A stretch of 64,000 nucleotides of DNA from Anarhynchus alexandrinus (lineage: Eukaryota; Chordata; Aves; Charadriiformes; Charadriidae), in the NCBI GenBank assembly GCA_008711295.1, contig VUYV01000080.1, forward strand, positions 1,401,104 to 1,465,103, given 5' to 3'. Each line of letters starts with the position of its first letter. Position 1 is the first letter of the stretch. This document shows positions 35,847 through 48,800 of this stretch, piece after piece. A program made the position numbers and the translations under genes. The notes under the pieces are model-generated. The model did no database searches. It was not told the origin of the DNA and saw nothing but the letters and a program-made list of their open reading frames with translations.

Positions 35847-38800
35847 ATGGAGAAGTACCATGTCCTGGAAATGATCGGCGAAGGCTCCTTCGGGCGTGTG
35901 TACAAGGGGCGCCGGAAACACAGCGCCCAGGTGAGGAGAGAGGCAGCAGGGGAGAGGGTTGGGGCTCTGTTGTGTGGTGCTGGAGACTGATTTCTGGCAG
36001 GTGTTGGGTTCCAGGACCCTGCCAGGGCTTTGGGACTCAGCACTCATTAATTTTTCTGCTGACATCCCTGGCCAGCTCCTACTGGCATGGAGTCATTCAA
36101 ATTCAAGGGACCTCAGGAGGTCTTCAGTCCATCCCCTGCTCAAAGCAGAGTCAACACTAAATTCAGATCCTACAAAACCACAGAGACAAAGACCCCACAG
36201 CCAGTGCTTGACTATACTTGGGGTGAACAGTTTTTCCTTATATCAAGTTGAAAGCTGCCCTATTTCAGTTTGTAGTCATCCTCCTACCTTGCATGTCTGT
36301 ACAGAGCCTGGCTCCATATTCTCTGAAACCTCCTTTTGGGAATCACAGGATTACTATTCAGCTTCCCTAAGGATTTTTTCTCCAGGCTAACCTCAACTTG
36401 TGCACGTGATTCAGCCTCCTTACCATCCCTGTGGCCTCTGCTATACCTACTCTGGCCTATCGGTGTCTTTGTGGGCTAAAAACGAGCCACAGTATTGCCA
36501 ATGTGGTCTAACAAGTGTCAAGTAAAGGGCAATAATCACTTCGTTCAAACTCCTGCCTGTTGATACAGCCCAGGGTGCTGCTAGTGCTCCTCACTGCCAG
36601 GGCATGCTGCTGGCTTGTGTTAGGCGTGCTGTCTGCTAGCATCTCTAGCTCCTGTCCCATGCTTGGACTGTTTCTGGCAGTCCTAGCTTTGTCTGTGCTC
36701 ACTGATTACATTTCTTTGCTTTAAACATCAGTGTGCAAAGTACTGTGAGCACCTATATTGATGTGCAAGGGCCTGGGGGGGAGCCCCAGCTCCAAGGGAT
36801 CCAGTGAACAAATGCCTCGTTCAGTGTGCTCAGCTGGAAAATGCTGAGTCCTGTTTAGGTTAAGTGCAGCATCTGTCTAGGCAAGTAGGAGCCTGGTCTG
36901 ACCCCAGCTTTACCTGCTTTGAAAGGTGGTGGCCCTGAAGTTCATCCCCAAGGTGGGGCGGTCTGAGAAGGAGCTGAAGAACCTGCAGCGGGAAATTGAG
37001 ATCATGAGAGGCCTTCATCACCCCAACATCATCCAGATGCTTGACAGCTTTGAGACTGACAAGGAGGTGAAGGGCAGATGCTTTTTCTTGATGGGGGCCG
37101 TGGGACAAGGGCTGGCTCCTGCTGTCATAGGGACCTTTTTCTCAGGAGATGCTGGTGACACCCTCCCAGGATCTGGTCAGTGTTTTTCAGAGCCCTCCAG
37201 TATGTGATGTTTGGGGAGCCAGCACCTATGTGGGCTGTGTGGGGTACACTGGGTCATCTGCAGAGGTGAAGGAGCTGGGTGGGGTGTATGTGTGATGAAG
37301 AGGAGTGGTTTAGGATCACAGGATGAGAGTGACTCTTCAGTCACCTTATCAGTCTCTGAAGAGACTGACTTTTTGCTGATTTAAACTCTCATGGAGACAG
37401 TGTGATAAGAAAGGATTGAAGACTGTGCTATGGGACATGGGAGAATGAAATAAAGTAATTAGGCAGCAGGTTCAAAATAAGCTTAAGGGAGCGACTCTAA
37501 CCACTGGGCTTGGAAATACCATTCTGGGCTTGTCTTTTTCCTCCCTCTTCCCTGGTTTCTACTGGCTGTCTGAGATAAGGACAGCCACAAGGCCTCTGCT
37601 AAGTGCTAGGCCCTTGCTGCAGTGCATCCACAAGGGCCCTCTCCTACCCCAGGTCCCAGCCCAAGCTGATGGGCTCTGCATAACAAGACCCCAGCATCTC
37701 CCTCAGGTTTCCTACACTGCTCTGTCCCAGTCCACAGGGCATGGTGGGGATGCAGCTGTGTGAGTGCCTGATCTCACCATCTCTTCCCTCCAGGTGGTGG
37801 TGGTGACTGACTATGCAGAGGGGGAGCTCTTCCAGATCCTGGAGGACGATGGCAGTTTGCCCGAGGACCAGGTGACTGTTGTGGTGGCCATGCTGTGTTT
37901 GCTGCAGGATGGGGAGAACAGGATGTGTCTGCCTGCAGGCAGTGGGTCTCTTCTGTGGGCTAGAAAAAATCAGGAGGGTGAAAGTGCCTCCAGGGCTTTA
38001 CCTGGCAGAGCTTCTGAAGGGGGTGGAGAGGGGGCCAACTTGCACTGGAGGACAGTGGGGTCCAGCAGGGACCTCGGTTTCCCTGTTCCCTCTCCAAGGA
38101 CCATAGCACCAGGCTGCTGCCTGGGCCATTGGCCTGCTCCAAGGAACTGCTGGCCCACGTCTGGGGTTGGCCCCTGCCCCAAACAGGGCAAGGGCAGAAA
38201 TGGGGGTATTGGGGGAGCCAGGCCATAAGGGACCCCGTGGTTGTGCTGGCTGGTGGCACTGTGGGGCACAGGGTGAGGCTCCCATGTCTCCAACAGGTCC
38301 AGACCATAGCTGCCCAACTGATCTCTGCTCTCTATTACCTGCACTCCCACCGCATCCTGCACCGTGACATGAAACCCCAGAACATCCTGCTGGGCAAAGA
38401 CGGCGTCGTCAAACTCTGTGACTTCGGGTGTGTGCTGGGGGCCAGTGTGAGGCTTGGGGCAGCCAAGGGTGTCCTGAGTGCTCTAGAGGAGGAGGGGGGA
38501 GTGTGAAAGGGGACCTGGATTCTGTGCATATTTAGGGCTTGACAGGGATGGGTGATTTTGGACTCCAGAGGGGAGAGGTGTTGTTAAACTTGTAGGGATC
38601 TCCTTGGGAATTGCAACAGATGTTTCAGCCTGGACTGACCATCTGTGCTTTGCTCTGAGTAGGTTTGCCCGTGCCATGAGCATCCACACCATGGTGCTGA
38701 CCTCCATCAAGGGCACCCCACTGTACATGTCCCCTGAGCTGGTGGAAGAGCAGCCATACGACCACACAGCAGACCTGTGGTCAGTGGGCTGCATCCTGTA

Positions 38801-41800
38801 CGAGCTGTTCGTGGGCACTCCTCCCTTCTATACCAGCAGCATCTTCCAGCTTGTCAGCCTCATTGTCAAGGACCCTGTCAAATGGCCTGAGACCATAAGC
38901 CCAGTCTTCAAGGTAAGGGCAAAGGGCCCTGTCCGTGGGGTGAGATCTGGTAATGCATTAGCAGCTTTGGCCTCACCTGCTGCCCAGGTGGGTCATTTTT
39001 AGGTTTTATGTCCCCTAACAGGGATTTCAGAACACAGAGAAGGGATGAGAGCTTGGCCTCCTGGGAGGGAGACCCTTATCACTGCTGTCTGTCTCTATAA
39101 GCTGGGAAACTGGGGCTGACAGCAGAGGAGTGATTTACTGGGCTGGGAAGTGAAGTGTCTTCCTGTCTCCCCTAAGCGCTAGAGCCACTCCTTCCCCAGA
39201 GCCAGGCAGGGAATGCAGACCTCCTGAGTGCCCTAACTGGGGGAGACTGGTGGGTACACTGTGCTCACTGGTGGGTGCCAGGCATGTGTTGATGACTCTG
39301 GTGCTGTGTTGCCCTGTAGAGCTTCCTGCAGGGACTACTAATGAAGGACCCCCGCCAGCGCCTGTCGTGGCCAGAGCTGCTTTCTCACCCCTTCATTGCT
39401 GGACATGTTACTGGTAAGCACCAACTCTTTTTCCATTGCTGGGCAGGTGTGTTTCCTCCTCCTACTGCCTGGAGGCTGGAAGGACCGCCCTGCCCTGCTT
39501 TTTTACTACCCTGTTCTTTGCCTCCCTCCTCTCAGCTTTCTCCAAGCGCTGACCCCTAGCTCCTTCCCCTGGGCTTGCTCTGGGTCCCCTGGGATTCTCC
39601 TGGGATCCCAGAGTTGGTCACTCTCTCTGTGTCCCAAGGGAGAGCTGCTGATGAAGTTCTCCCTTTGCCTCCCCAGTGATTGATGACACAGAAGAGCATG
39701 GGATCTCAAACCCCTTCACCACCAAGCTGTCCCCAGAGCTGCAGGCCCTGAAGGAGCAGCAAGCCCATTCCCTGGCGCCCAGGAGTGGCCAGTCCAGGAT
39801 CCTGAGAAAGGCCCGGCAGAAGATGGCTGAGGAGGCACAGAAAAAGGTGGAGGAAAGTGTATGATTCCCCTGGCTGTGTCCCACAGTCAGGGCAAAAGAG
39901 GGGCACTGAAATGGCACCTGGGGGGAAAGACAGAAGGGACATGGGTCAGACTGGGGTGTCAGCCACATACAAGGCAGGATGTGGGGTCCTCCAGCTGGGG
40001 GGGGTCTAGAGGGCTCATCTGTGTGAGTAACCCCGCCCTGACCAAAATTGTCTGCCATCACCTAGGGGCAACTGAAGGCAGATGATGCATCTACGAAGGA
40101 CTCTGGCAAAGGATGCCCAGGGCATAGACCCAGACCAGCTCTAAGGAAGGCAGCCCTCAGGGATGGGGAGCCACTGGCTGCCTCCAAAGAGAAGAACCCC
40201 AGTGTCCTGCAAGGAAAGAGCAGCATGGCAGAGTGGGAGTTGGAGGAGCCTCCACCCAACCCACGGTGAGGGAGGTCTGGGGTTGGGAGAGGAGGAAGAG
40301 GGGAAGGCAGGGTAGTTCAACGACTGTCTGTTTCCTTGGCCAGGGAGCACAGCATCACTCGAGACTATGAGCAGGAGTTTCCTGGAGCAGAAGCCTCTCT
40401 GCAGCCTGATGCTGGCAGGGCAGCGCCCTGGGGCAGGCGCAGCATCGAGACCATGGACCTGGAGAGTGAGGTAAGACAGTGTCTTGTGGTGAGAACAGCA
40501 GGGCCCAGGGCAGGCAGGATCTGTGGCACCAGCCCTCTCTCTTCTGTGGCTAGGAGCTGGAGAGCGATGAGGAGTGGCAGCACCTGATCGAGGCCACCGA
40601 GCCCTCGACCATGCAGCTGAGCACGCCACTGAGTCTCCTGAGGGACCCGGCCTTCCTGCACCGTGTCCAGGTCCGCCTGGCAGACTCTGCTCAGCAGGTG
40701 ATTGATGGCTGGCTCAGACAACTATGACTGGAGACACAGATGTTGCCTTCTTCCTCGAGATTGGGTTGGGAGCGTTGGGAGAATCCTCAGTCCAGCCAGC
40801 AAGGGGATCCTCTGCTTCTCTAGGAGCCGGATCTGTCTCATGCACTTAGCTTGCCATCTGCTCCCCTGCTGTCCCTGGCCTGAGGGGGTGGAGGGCTGCC
40901 CCATGGCTGGTGGAGAGGCCTAAACCACTGCTGATCATGAACTCTTCTGGCTTCTCTGTGTCCAGGTGCTGGAAGGGATGCTGGAGGGAGCCTCCCGTCT
41001 CCGTCCCGTGCTCCGCGTTGTGGGGAACCTCCTGGCTACCCAGTGTGACTCTGAGCTGCTGGACTGCTTCTGCCGAGAGCTGAATGTGCCTCTGTCCCTG
41101 CTGCATCTAGCCAAGCAGATCCTGGAGAGTGGTAGCACCAAGCAGGTGGGTCTAAGACCCCAGAGAAGTTTGGGCTTCTTCCAGCCCTGCAGAGTGCTGG
41201 TGTTGAGGAGGCCCTGGTGTTCTGCTGGAGCTGACTCACCAGACCGGTGCCTCTTCCAGGCCCTCTTGAGAAGGGGGAGGTCCTGGCAGGGAAGAATCCT
41301 GCCACGGTGGTGGTGGGATGGCCAGCAAACAATCCACACTTGCTGTTTGTTTCTGGATTCTGCAGCAGCCCTGGTGTATCACGGTGCTGACAGACCTTCT
41401 CATGGTGACCACGGTTTATTTCAGCAGTGAATGCAGCCTGGAGGAGAGTGGGCAAAAGGACAGGTAGGGACAACCCTCTGTGTTTTGAAGTCTCTTGTGG
41501 CCACTGCAGGGACGCAGCAGTAGGTAGGAGGGTGGTGTTCATACTCTGTGGCTGGAGCTGTCTTCGTTGGGTAGCATCACGGACTAAGCGCTTCATGCCA
41601 TATCACTGTGCTCACAGAGGAGTGCTTTCCGTGAGTGGGACTAAGGGGAAGGCACAGCTGACTAGAGTCCAGTTGTGCTGTCTGCTGGCACTGGCTCACA
41701 GTGCTAGTGGGTGCTGCCTGCTCCATTAGCCAAGGCCACATGGGCCTGGCCAGACCCTGTCCTCACAGCCAGGGGCTGTTTCTCTGCTCTCCTCTGCCCC

Positions 41801-44800
41801 TGCTGCCTCCCCCAGCCTGCAGGCCTTCCAGGAGAGTGCTGGCTGTTTCCTAGCCCTGCTGCCGGAGCTGCTGTCTGAGCCAGCTGACAGTGAGATGAGA
41901 CTCTGCCAGCAAAGCCTCCTGGTAAGGGTGCCCCTGTCTCTCTTATCCCCACCTTTCCCCCAGGGACAGAAGGTGTGGGGCTGGGTGTGCATGTCAGGCG
42001 GAGTGCAGGCTGAGAACCCTACTCGCAGCTGTGGGGTCCAATGCATTCTTGCCAGATCAGGCTGTCTCACCCACTGGGGGTTTTGGGGGGGATCACATGC
42101 AGAAACGAGGTCTCTGAGGGGCACCTTCCCTGGCTGTACCTCCATGTGTAACCCTCTCTCAGCCAGCATGCAGCTGCATGTGGTTTCCACACAGTAACCT
42201 GGCTGGAGAGAACACTTAGAGGTCCCTGAAAATCCAGCACAAGTCCTTCTTCCATCTCTGTTGTCCCCCCACAGCTTCCTACTCCATTGCCCTTTTCTCT
42301 CCTCCCACCCTCGATCTGCAGTGATGGCTTCCCCTGTGTCTCCCCCAGTGTTTCACCCTGCTCTGTGAGAGCCTGGATGCGACGTGCCCCTCCATCTCTG
42401 CCCCCTTCTATGCCAGCCTGCGAGAGGAGCATCGGCCATTGCTAAATAGACTCCTACAGGGATCCATCTCAGAGCAGCCTGCTCTGCAAGGTAGCAGTGG
42501 TGACAGCTCGCCACCTCCTCCTGGGCCTTCTCCTCTCCCTCCTGCCCTTGGGCTCCCTCAGAGGACTGACTGACTTAGCAGTGCTGTTGGCTGGAGGAGG
42601 TGGCTGAAGCTTATCTGCCCAAACCCCTGCTAACCAGGAGTCTCCTGTTCTCTCTCTCAATCCCAGATCTCACCCTCCTTGTGTCACAAGCCTGACTTTT
42701 CTCTCTTGGCCTCCAATCCCATCTTGCTGCCCCTCAGCATCCCTCACCCTTAGCACATGTCTCCCGAGCTCTGTCCCTGTGCAGGTGCAGCGATGGAGGC
42801 CAAGTCAGCCCATGGCGAGAGCCCACGTGTGGCAGACCTCTTCATGGCTGCATTGGCTGCTGCCTGCAGCATCCCCCTGGAGAGGAACGGCTGTCGGGAA
42901 GCCAAACAGCAGGTCAGGCCAGCTGTCTTTGCAGGGCGAGGAGATGTGGTCCCCACAGGGACAGCAACCCTTTGCAGGAGGGTCTCTTTTTCAGCAATAG
43001 AGTGGAGGGCTGGGGCCCTTTGGCTTTGATGGCTGCAGGGCTGGTGTTTGCAGGCTGCTCCTTCCCAGCCAACAGCTGAGCTTCAGGTGTCTAATGACTC
43101 CTAAGTCAATTAAGAGACTCATGCCTGGGATCTGAACTGTGGGATGGGCTAAGGAAAGAACTAGACAATGCAGAGAAAACATGAAGAATTATTATATGAC
43201 AGTGATATGAACTGCAGGAAATCTGAAGTTGGATGGACAATAAATAAGAGGGGAAAAATCCTACAGATTTACATTTGAGCCTTTAACTCAATTCTGAGTC
43301 AACAAGGAGAGAAGCAGAGGAGGAATCTCAGTTTGCTCATTTCGGCTCTGGGACTGTGCATCAAAGCCATGTTGGGTCATGGCAGATGAGCATCCCTTTA
43401 TCAATGCAACATGTAGGAAATAGATCCCTTCTTTTATGAATTTGTTGCTAGCATTAAACTCCATAAATCTGTGCAGTGCTTCAAGTGCCCAAGGTGCAAA
43501 ACAGGCTGATTTCTGCAGGTCGCTCAGGAGGTAGCTGAAAAGCTTATGGAGGGAGAGAGCCAGCAGCTTGGGAGGCTGCTGGGGAGGCTGGAGCACCCAA
43601 GCTGCTCCTTGAACGTGCTCAAGGTAATGGCCCCATCCATTCATCTGTCTGCCCCCAGGGATGCCTGGACCTTTGGTCTGGGGTTAGGAGCATGGGGAAG
43701 GGGGAACCGCGGGCTCAGCCCTCAATGACTCCCATCTCCCTGGTGTTAGCTGTTGAATAAATAAGCCCATGGTAGCCATGGGGTGTGACTGGGATGGGCC
43801 TGGTCACTGTGTCCCTGTCCCCAGGGGCTGGTATGCATCTCTCCCCTCTGTCTCACAGATCCTCTATGCTAGCTGCCATGCCAGCCTGAGTCTGTGCGAG
43901 CACCTGGGAAGAAGCCAGCGACTATGGGGTTCCCTCATGCAGCTCTCGAAGGGCAAGGTAGGCCTGACTGCAGCCCTGGTGGTGGGTTAGGAGTCTGGGC
44001 AAGCAGGACACATTCCTCTGAGTGCTGCTTAGACCAAGCTGAGGGAGATGTGGGGAGAAGAGTTTGGGGGAGCTTAGTCTGGAGAGTGCAGTTCTCCTCT
44101 GGGGCCCAGAAATATCCCTTCCTCCCCTCCCAGCCTTGCTGCCCCCTGTGACTCCTGCTTCTTTGGTAGGTCCCCGTGGCAGAGGTGGCCCAGGGGACAG
44201 CCTGCGAGGCCTCTCTGTACCTGCTGGCCCTGCTTACCCTGCAGCTCCAGGCTTCCCCTCCCAGGTAAGCACCTGCTTTTGCTCACTGGTGGGAGAGGAA
44301 CGTGCGCTGCCTCAAACAGCCCTCTGCCCTGCACCCTGCCCAGAGCTGGGCTTCTGCTCCCGCTGATCCGTCCAATCCAGACACATCAGCAGAGTGCTGG
44401 GCAGCATGGATGGGTGCTGGGGATGTGGTGAGGACCCAGTGCGGATAAGGAGGTGCTGTGTACGGTGGCTTGCTCCTCCTGCAAAGTGGCTGGTTCCCAG
44501 CCCTGGGGGTATTTGGATGCTGGTGCTGTGTGGGATGTGAAGCTGTGGGAACACAGTGCCTCTCTCCTGGTCCCTGTGTTTCAGGCTTGAGGAGGTGGTT
44601 ACCCTGGCCATGGATCTCATCACCCAGTCTCCTGTTGTCTCCCTTGTGGTAAGTCTGCCCACCCTGCCAGAGCCATCACTGAATGCCCTGCACAGCCTCA
44701 TGTCCCATTTGAGTCCTGCTGTTGCTTGCTCAGGGTGGGACGGGGGCAGGCGCGGCCTGGTTGTTCCTGTCCTGGGCTGAGAGACGAAGAGTCAGAACTG

Positions 44801-47800
44801 AGTGGGCAGATGTGAAAGTCCCAAAGGTGCTGAGCTCTCCCTGCTCCCACAGGGTGCTGCAGCATTCCTCCTGACACAGCTCAGTCAGCATGGGGTGACC
44901 TTGGAGCTCGAGGGAGAAGAGATCCTACCGGTGGTGACAAACATACTGACAGCACCTGCTGAGGTACAGCATGGGTGCAGAGGAGCAGGGGAGCCATGGT
45001 GTCACCCCACCGTGGAAGTGTGCAAAGATGGGCTCAGAAGGATGCAGGTGTGGTCCTGCTGCCCTCAGACCCTGCACGTAGCTCCAGCCTGTCCCCTACT
45101 CTCTCTTACAGCTGCATCTCCCCCCACCAATGGGTGCTGGTCTCTATGATGGGATCTTTTTCCTCCTGCTGAAGCTCCTTGCCCAGGTACCAGCTTGCTT
45201 ATCTCCCTTTGCCTGGTCCCTGCCAAAAGGTGTGGGGACAAAAAGGCACAAATGTAGATCAGTAACGGGGGCTGAGGCAAACCAGGGAACCAGTGAGCTT
45301 TGGCTGAGCTGTGCAACCCCATGAAAGTCACCTAATGTCCCTGGGTTTTCTGTGGAGCTCTGGATGGTTGATGGGAAGGTGGTCGGCAGGGAGGAGAGTA
45401 ATTCGTGGGCACATTGGAGTGAGAGAGGGCAGATATGCCTGGGGACTGGCACCGTCAGCAAGCACAGCAGGGCTGCCAGCTGCCTGGCTTCCTCTCCTCC
45501 CCGTGGGTCATGTCCGTCCAGCCCTGACCTCCCCAGGACCATGGGGCTGGCAGGGACGCGGACCAGAACCCTGGGGAGCCATGGGTGACCAGGATGTCCC
45601 CCAACACCTGTGTTGCCATCTTCAGGAGGATGTGGCTGTGGAGCAGGGCTTTGCTGCCTCAGAGCTGTGGAGCGTCATGTGGCATGGTGTTGCTGCGGTG
45701 CTTCACGTGGGCAACGACAGGGCAGTGCTGGAGGGAGACACCCCAGGGGCAGACCACCCCGCGGCAGAACCAGACTGGAACCTCCTCTCCCCTCAAGGTA
45801 GGAGCTGTAGGATGGCAGGGCATTTGCCCTGGACCCTGCTCCACATCCTGCCCTCACTTGCCCATGCCTGTCCCCGTCAGCATCTGGTCCCTCAGGCCAG
45901 AGGGCTCGGGGGGCTTTTCTTGAGGATTGCTGTTGTCCTCTGGGGACAGAGGGCTGGGCTGGCCCATGCTGCACCCAGTCGGCAGCAGCCCAGCTGAGCT
46001 GGCTGTGGAGGAACAAGAAAAGGTGTCTCTGCTGGAGGGGAACATGCACCCTGGCAGATGTGACCACCATGGGTGGAGAATGGTCTGGTCTTAGGCAGGG
46101 AAGCACAGAAGCAACCCTAGAGCAGCCTTGAGGCAGTACCAGCAGACAGAAGAGAGGAGACTTTTCAGCCTTCCCTAGCTTTGCCCCTCTGCTGCGCTGT
46201 TCCCCTTGCAGGCACCCTGCTCTTCCTCAGCCTGGCCCTCTTTGTCTTTACTCGTGAGTCCCACCGGTGCCTACCTCAGCTTGCTCAATCCCATGGTGTC
46301 CTCATGGTGACGCTGAAGAGGCTGCTGTCCCCTGGCTTCCTGGCATGCCTGGCACAGACGTGAGTTGTGGGGAGGGCTGAAGCGGGCAAAGCTCAGCTGC
46401 TGAACAGGGCTTGGACACAAGCACGCAGAGGGCTGAGAAGTGCCTGACCTGGCGCTTGGAGGGCACAGCTCACCTGCAGAGCTTCTCCTTAGTGCCTGGT
46501 GTGGGGAATGCTCTCTGCCTCTTGCCTTGATGGTTTTTTGGTCACCTCTGTATTAAGCCCTCTCTCTCTAACAATTCAGGCAAGCAGGAGAGGACGGGGA
46601 CCCTGAGCTTGTCCCAGCTGTGGTGATCCAGGCCTGCCAGCTCTTCTGTTTCCCTTTTGCCCTGGATGTGGATGGAGACACCTTAGCATTGATCATGGAG
46701 GCTGTGAGAGACGCCCAGATCCCTGCCCAGTTGCTGCAGGTATCCTCTTGGCCCTGCGTTTCTCTTCCACCCCGTACTGTGGAGATACCTCCCCACATTG
46801 CAGCTGCAAGTGCGTGGCACCACCTCACACCGTACTGGTGATTTCTGCCCACACAGGGACGTCGCTTGGGTGCCATGCAGCCCCCAGAGCGGCTTGGCTT
46901 GCAGCTGAGCTCTGCATCAACCTGCTGGCAGACCTCAGCCACTGCTTGACTTGGCCCACACATGAGGACAGCACAGTCAGTGCCGCTCTCTCTCCTTTCT
47001 CTTTAGGTCTGCTCTCACCATCTGCCCTTCTCGTACACCGAGCTCCCCATGAGCCTCTTGTGCCACCTCGTTGTGTCTGATGAGCAGGTCATAGACCAAA
47101 TGGTGAGGACAGCCACTGCCTCAGAGCACGTCATTGCCTTCTTGTCATCGGCCTTGTTTTCAGACAGCCTCACGCTCACAACTGACCTCCTGTCTCTCTT
47201 GACTCATGTGGCTCGGGTCTGTCCGGAGCACTTGCCCTTTCTCCAGAGGATCCTGAGGGGCTCAGATGTGGCCGACCAACCACTGACCCGCCTGCTTGGC
47301 CACCGGCAGCACCTGATACGGGCCAAAACCTGCAACCTTCTGGGCAACCTGCTCCGACACAGCCATGGCTTTCCCCAGGTGCTGCAGAGCCAGCCGGGCT
47401 TGCTGGAGAGCCTGCTGGAGTGCCTGGCAGACCAGGAGGAGAGTGTGCGCAAGGCAGCCAGCTTTGCGGTGGGCAACGCCGCCTACCACGAGTCCTCGCC
47501 GGCCGGGACCCTGGGCAGGGCCGTGCCCAGGCTGACGAGGCTGTTGAGTGACACGCAGGCCAGGACGCGCTGCAACGCGGCCTCGGCCCTGGGCAACCTG
47601 GGCCGGCGCTCGGCTGAGCTGGGGGACCGGCTGATCGAGAGCAGGACCCCCCACGTCCTGCTGGAAGTGGCCTGCCGGGACCCCCGGGAGAGCGTGCGGG
47701 AGGGAGCCCTGGTCGCGCTGCGGGCCCTCAGCCAGCACCCCGGGATACAGCAGGTACCGCATGGGGACCTCAGCTCCTTTGTGGGACCTGATGGGACAAG

Positions 47801-48062
47801 GGGCCAGGCTGGTGGGTGACTCCTGTCCCTTTCTTTTGCTCTGCAGGTCCTGCTGTCCCTCAGAGCCACTGAGAAGCTGGCCGCGCTAGCCAGCTGTGAC
47901 TCACAGCCTGCTGCCAGTGGCAGTCCCCGGCCATCTTCTGCCCGGCACTGCGAGAAGCTCCTCCGCCTCCTCGCACCCCTGCGCAGCACTGGCGGGAGCG
48001 ACGCTGGGAAGACCCCCGGCCCCCCAGATCCCAGCAAGTCTGCCGCCCCACGCCAGCGCTGA
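35847..48062 (+). CDS. STK36: Serine/threonine kinase 36 (Fused homologue)
   Basis: Kinase linked to Hedgehog signalling in flies and to motile-cilia central-pair construction in vertebrates. Exons: 35847-35930, 36926-37066, 37794-37871, 38297-38427, 38663-38912, 39320-39413, 39677-39846, 40066-40265, 40344-40470, 40554-40697, 40966-41145, 41366-41463, 41816-41921, 42349-42490, 42785-42912, 43519-43623, 43859-43957, 44170-44264, 44585-44648, 44853-44963, 45112-45186, 45626-45797, 46212-46359, 46580-46739, 47007-47753, 47847-48062. About 1354 residues (human 1315). The N-terminal kinase keeps GEGSFGRV (11-18), Lys33, HRDMKPQN (Asp125), DFG (143-145) and SPE in place of APE, as in human. The long C-terminal part is helical with ARM/HEAT-like repeats, clearest in the 747-base exon ([15 protein letters not shown]). 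Exon 7 could instead end at 39858, adding four residues in frame. Confidence 0.95.
36090..36680 (-). mobile_element. CR1-type LINE fragment in STK36 intron 1
   Basis: The segment reads like the complement of a CR1 3' region: gggacctcaggaggtc, then ccctgctcaaagcag, tccttatatcaagttgaaa, tttttctccaggctaa, cagtattgccaatgtggtc and agtaaagggcaataatcac. I recognise these from the common bird CR1 consensus. It is old and 5'-truncated, with no reverse transcriptase frame left. CR1 abundance supports a bird or reptile origin. Ends are approximate. Confidence 0.8.
43020..43518 (+). other. Intron of STK36, AT-rich
   Basis: About 500 bp of intron with lower GC than its surroundings (for example 43170-43280). 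No exon or recognisable repeat family is seen in it. Confidence 0.5.
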
Positions 48063-48289
48063 GGGCTGATGCCTGGGCTCAGCCCGACGCTGCCTTCAGC
48101 AGGACGGGACAAATGCTTTCTTCCTCCTCCTCCTCCTCCTCGGGCTCCAGCCCCGACCTTCCATAGAACTCACTTTGTCCATCCCTGTGGGGGGACATCC
48201 TGCCCGGCCAGCTTCTCCCTGTGGGAAGCCGTTCCTGGAAAAGTGCCTGTAGACCTCAAAGAAACCACCTCTTTCTATGTGGCTTCCCG

Positions 48290-48800
48290 TGCCGTGCCCG
48301 CCCGCCGGGCCCCGGGGCTCTGCTCCTCCATCCCGGGGCAGCCCCACGGCGGGCACCGGCGCCCATGCTGCTTTCCCGCCAGGCCGCTAGGGGGTGCTGC
48401 GCGTGTAAGTCCGCCGGCGCGGTGGCTGCCGGGAGGTGTAGTCACGTGGCGGTGCCGCCCCGGATCCCTATGGTAACGGCGGGCGGTGCGGCGGCGCGGG
48501 GAGCGGCGGGGCCCGTGGGCGACGGGTGAGCGGTGAGTACGGGAGGGGCGGGCCCGAGTGTGCCTCTCCTCCAAGGAGCGAGTGCCTTCTCCTCGTGGGA
48601 AGTGCGTGCTCCCCGTGGGTGCCATCCCCAGGGCCTACCTCGGGGCGTGGGGCCCTTAGTCCCCTCTGCTGCCTCCTCTGCTTCCCCGTCCCCGCCTTGC
48701 CGTGGGCCCCCGGCCCTCCTTTCCCCACTGCCGTGCCCCCAGAACCCACCCGGCCTGCGCCCCGGCCCCGAGGAGGCACCTTGCCCAACTCCAGGCCTCC
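48290..48800 (+). promoter_or_regulatory. CpG-island promoter of TTLL4
   Basis: A CpG-dense island begins about 230 bases after the STK36 stop codon. It contains a strong donor (gagcg|GTGAGTACGG at 48533), which would close a noncoding first exon ending at 48532. It lacks a TATA box. A CCT/CTC triplet run (48121-48140) lies just upstream, in the presumed STK36 3'UTR. Confidence 0.65.
48484..48532 (+). other. Putative noncoding first exon of TTLL4 (5' end unknown)
   Basis: Only the donor is visible (GTGAGTACGG from 48533). The first coding exon starts at an acceptor (55691), so a 5' noncoding exon is required. The left limit given here is arbitrary. Confidence 0.4.

Noticed and set aside
34667..36043. 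Long open frames spanning the N gap near RNF25 exon 1
   Set aside because: Much of their length is N, so the apparent openness is an artefact.
46740..47006. Possible second U12 intron in STK36 (donor gtatcctct)
   Set aside because: The donor partly fits a U12 GT-AG site, but no TTCCTTAAC-like branch site lies near the acceptor, which instead has a normal polypyrimidine tract.
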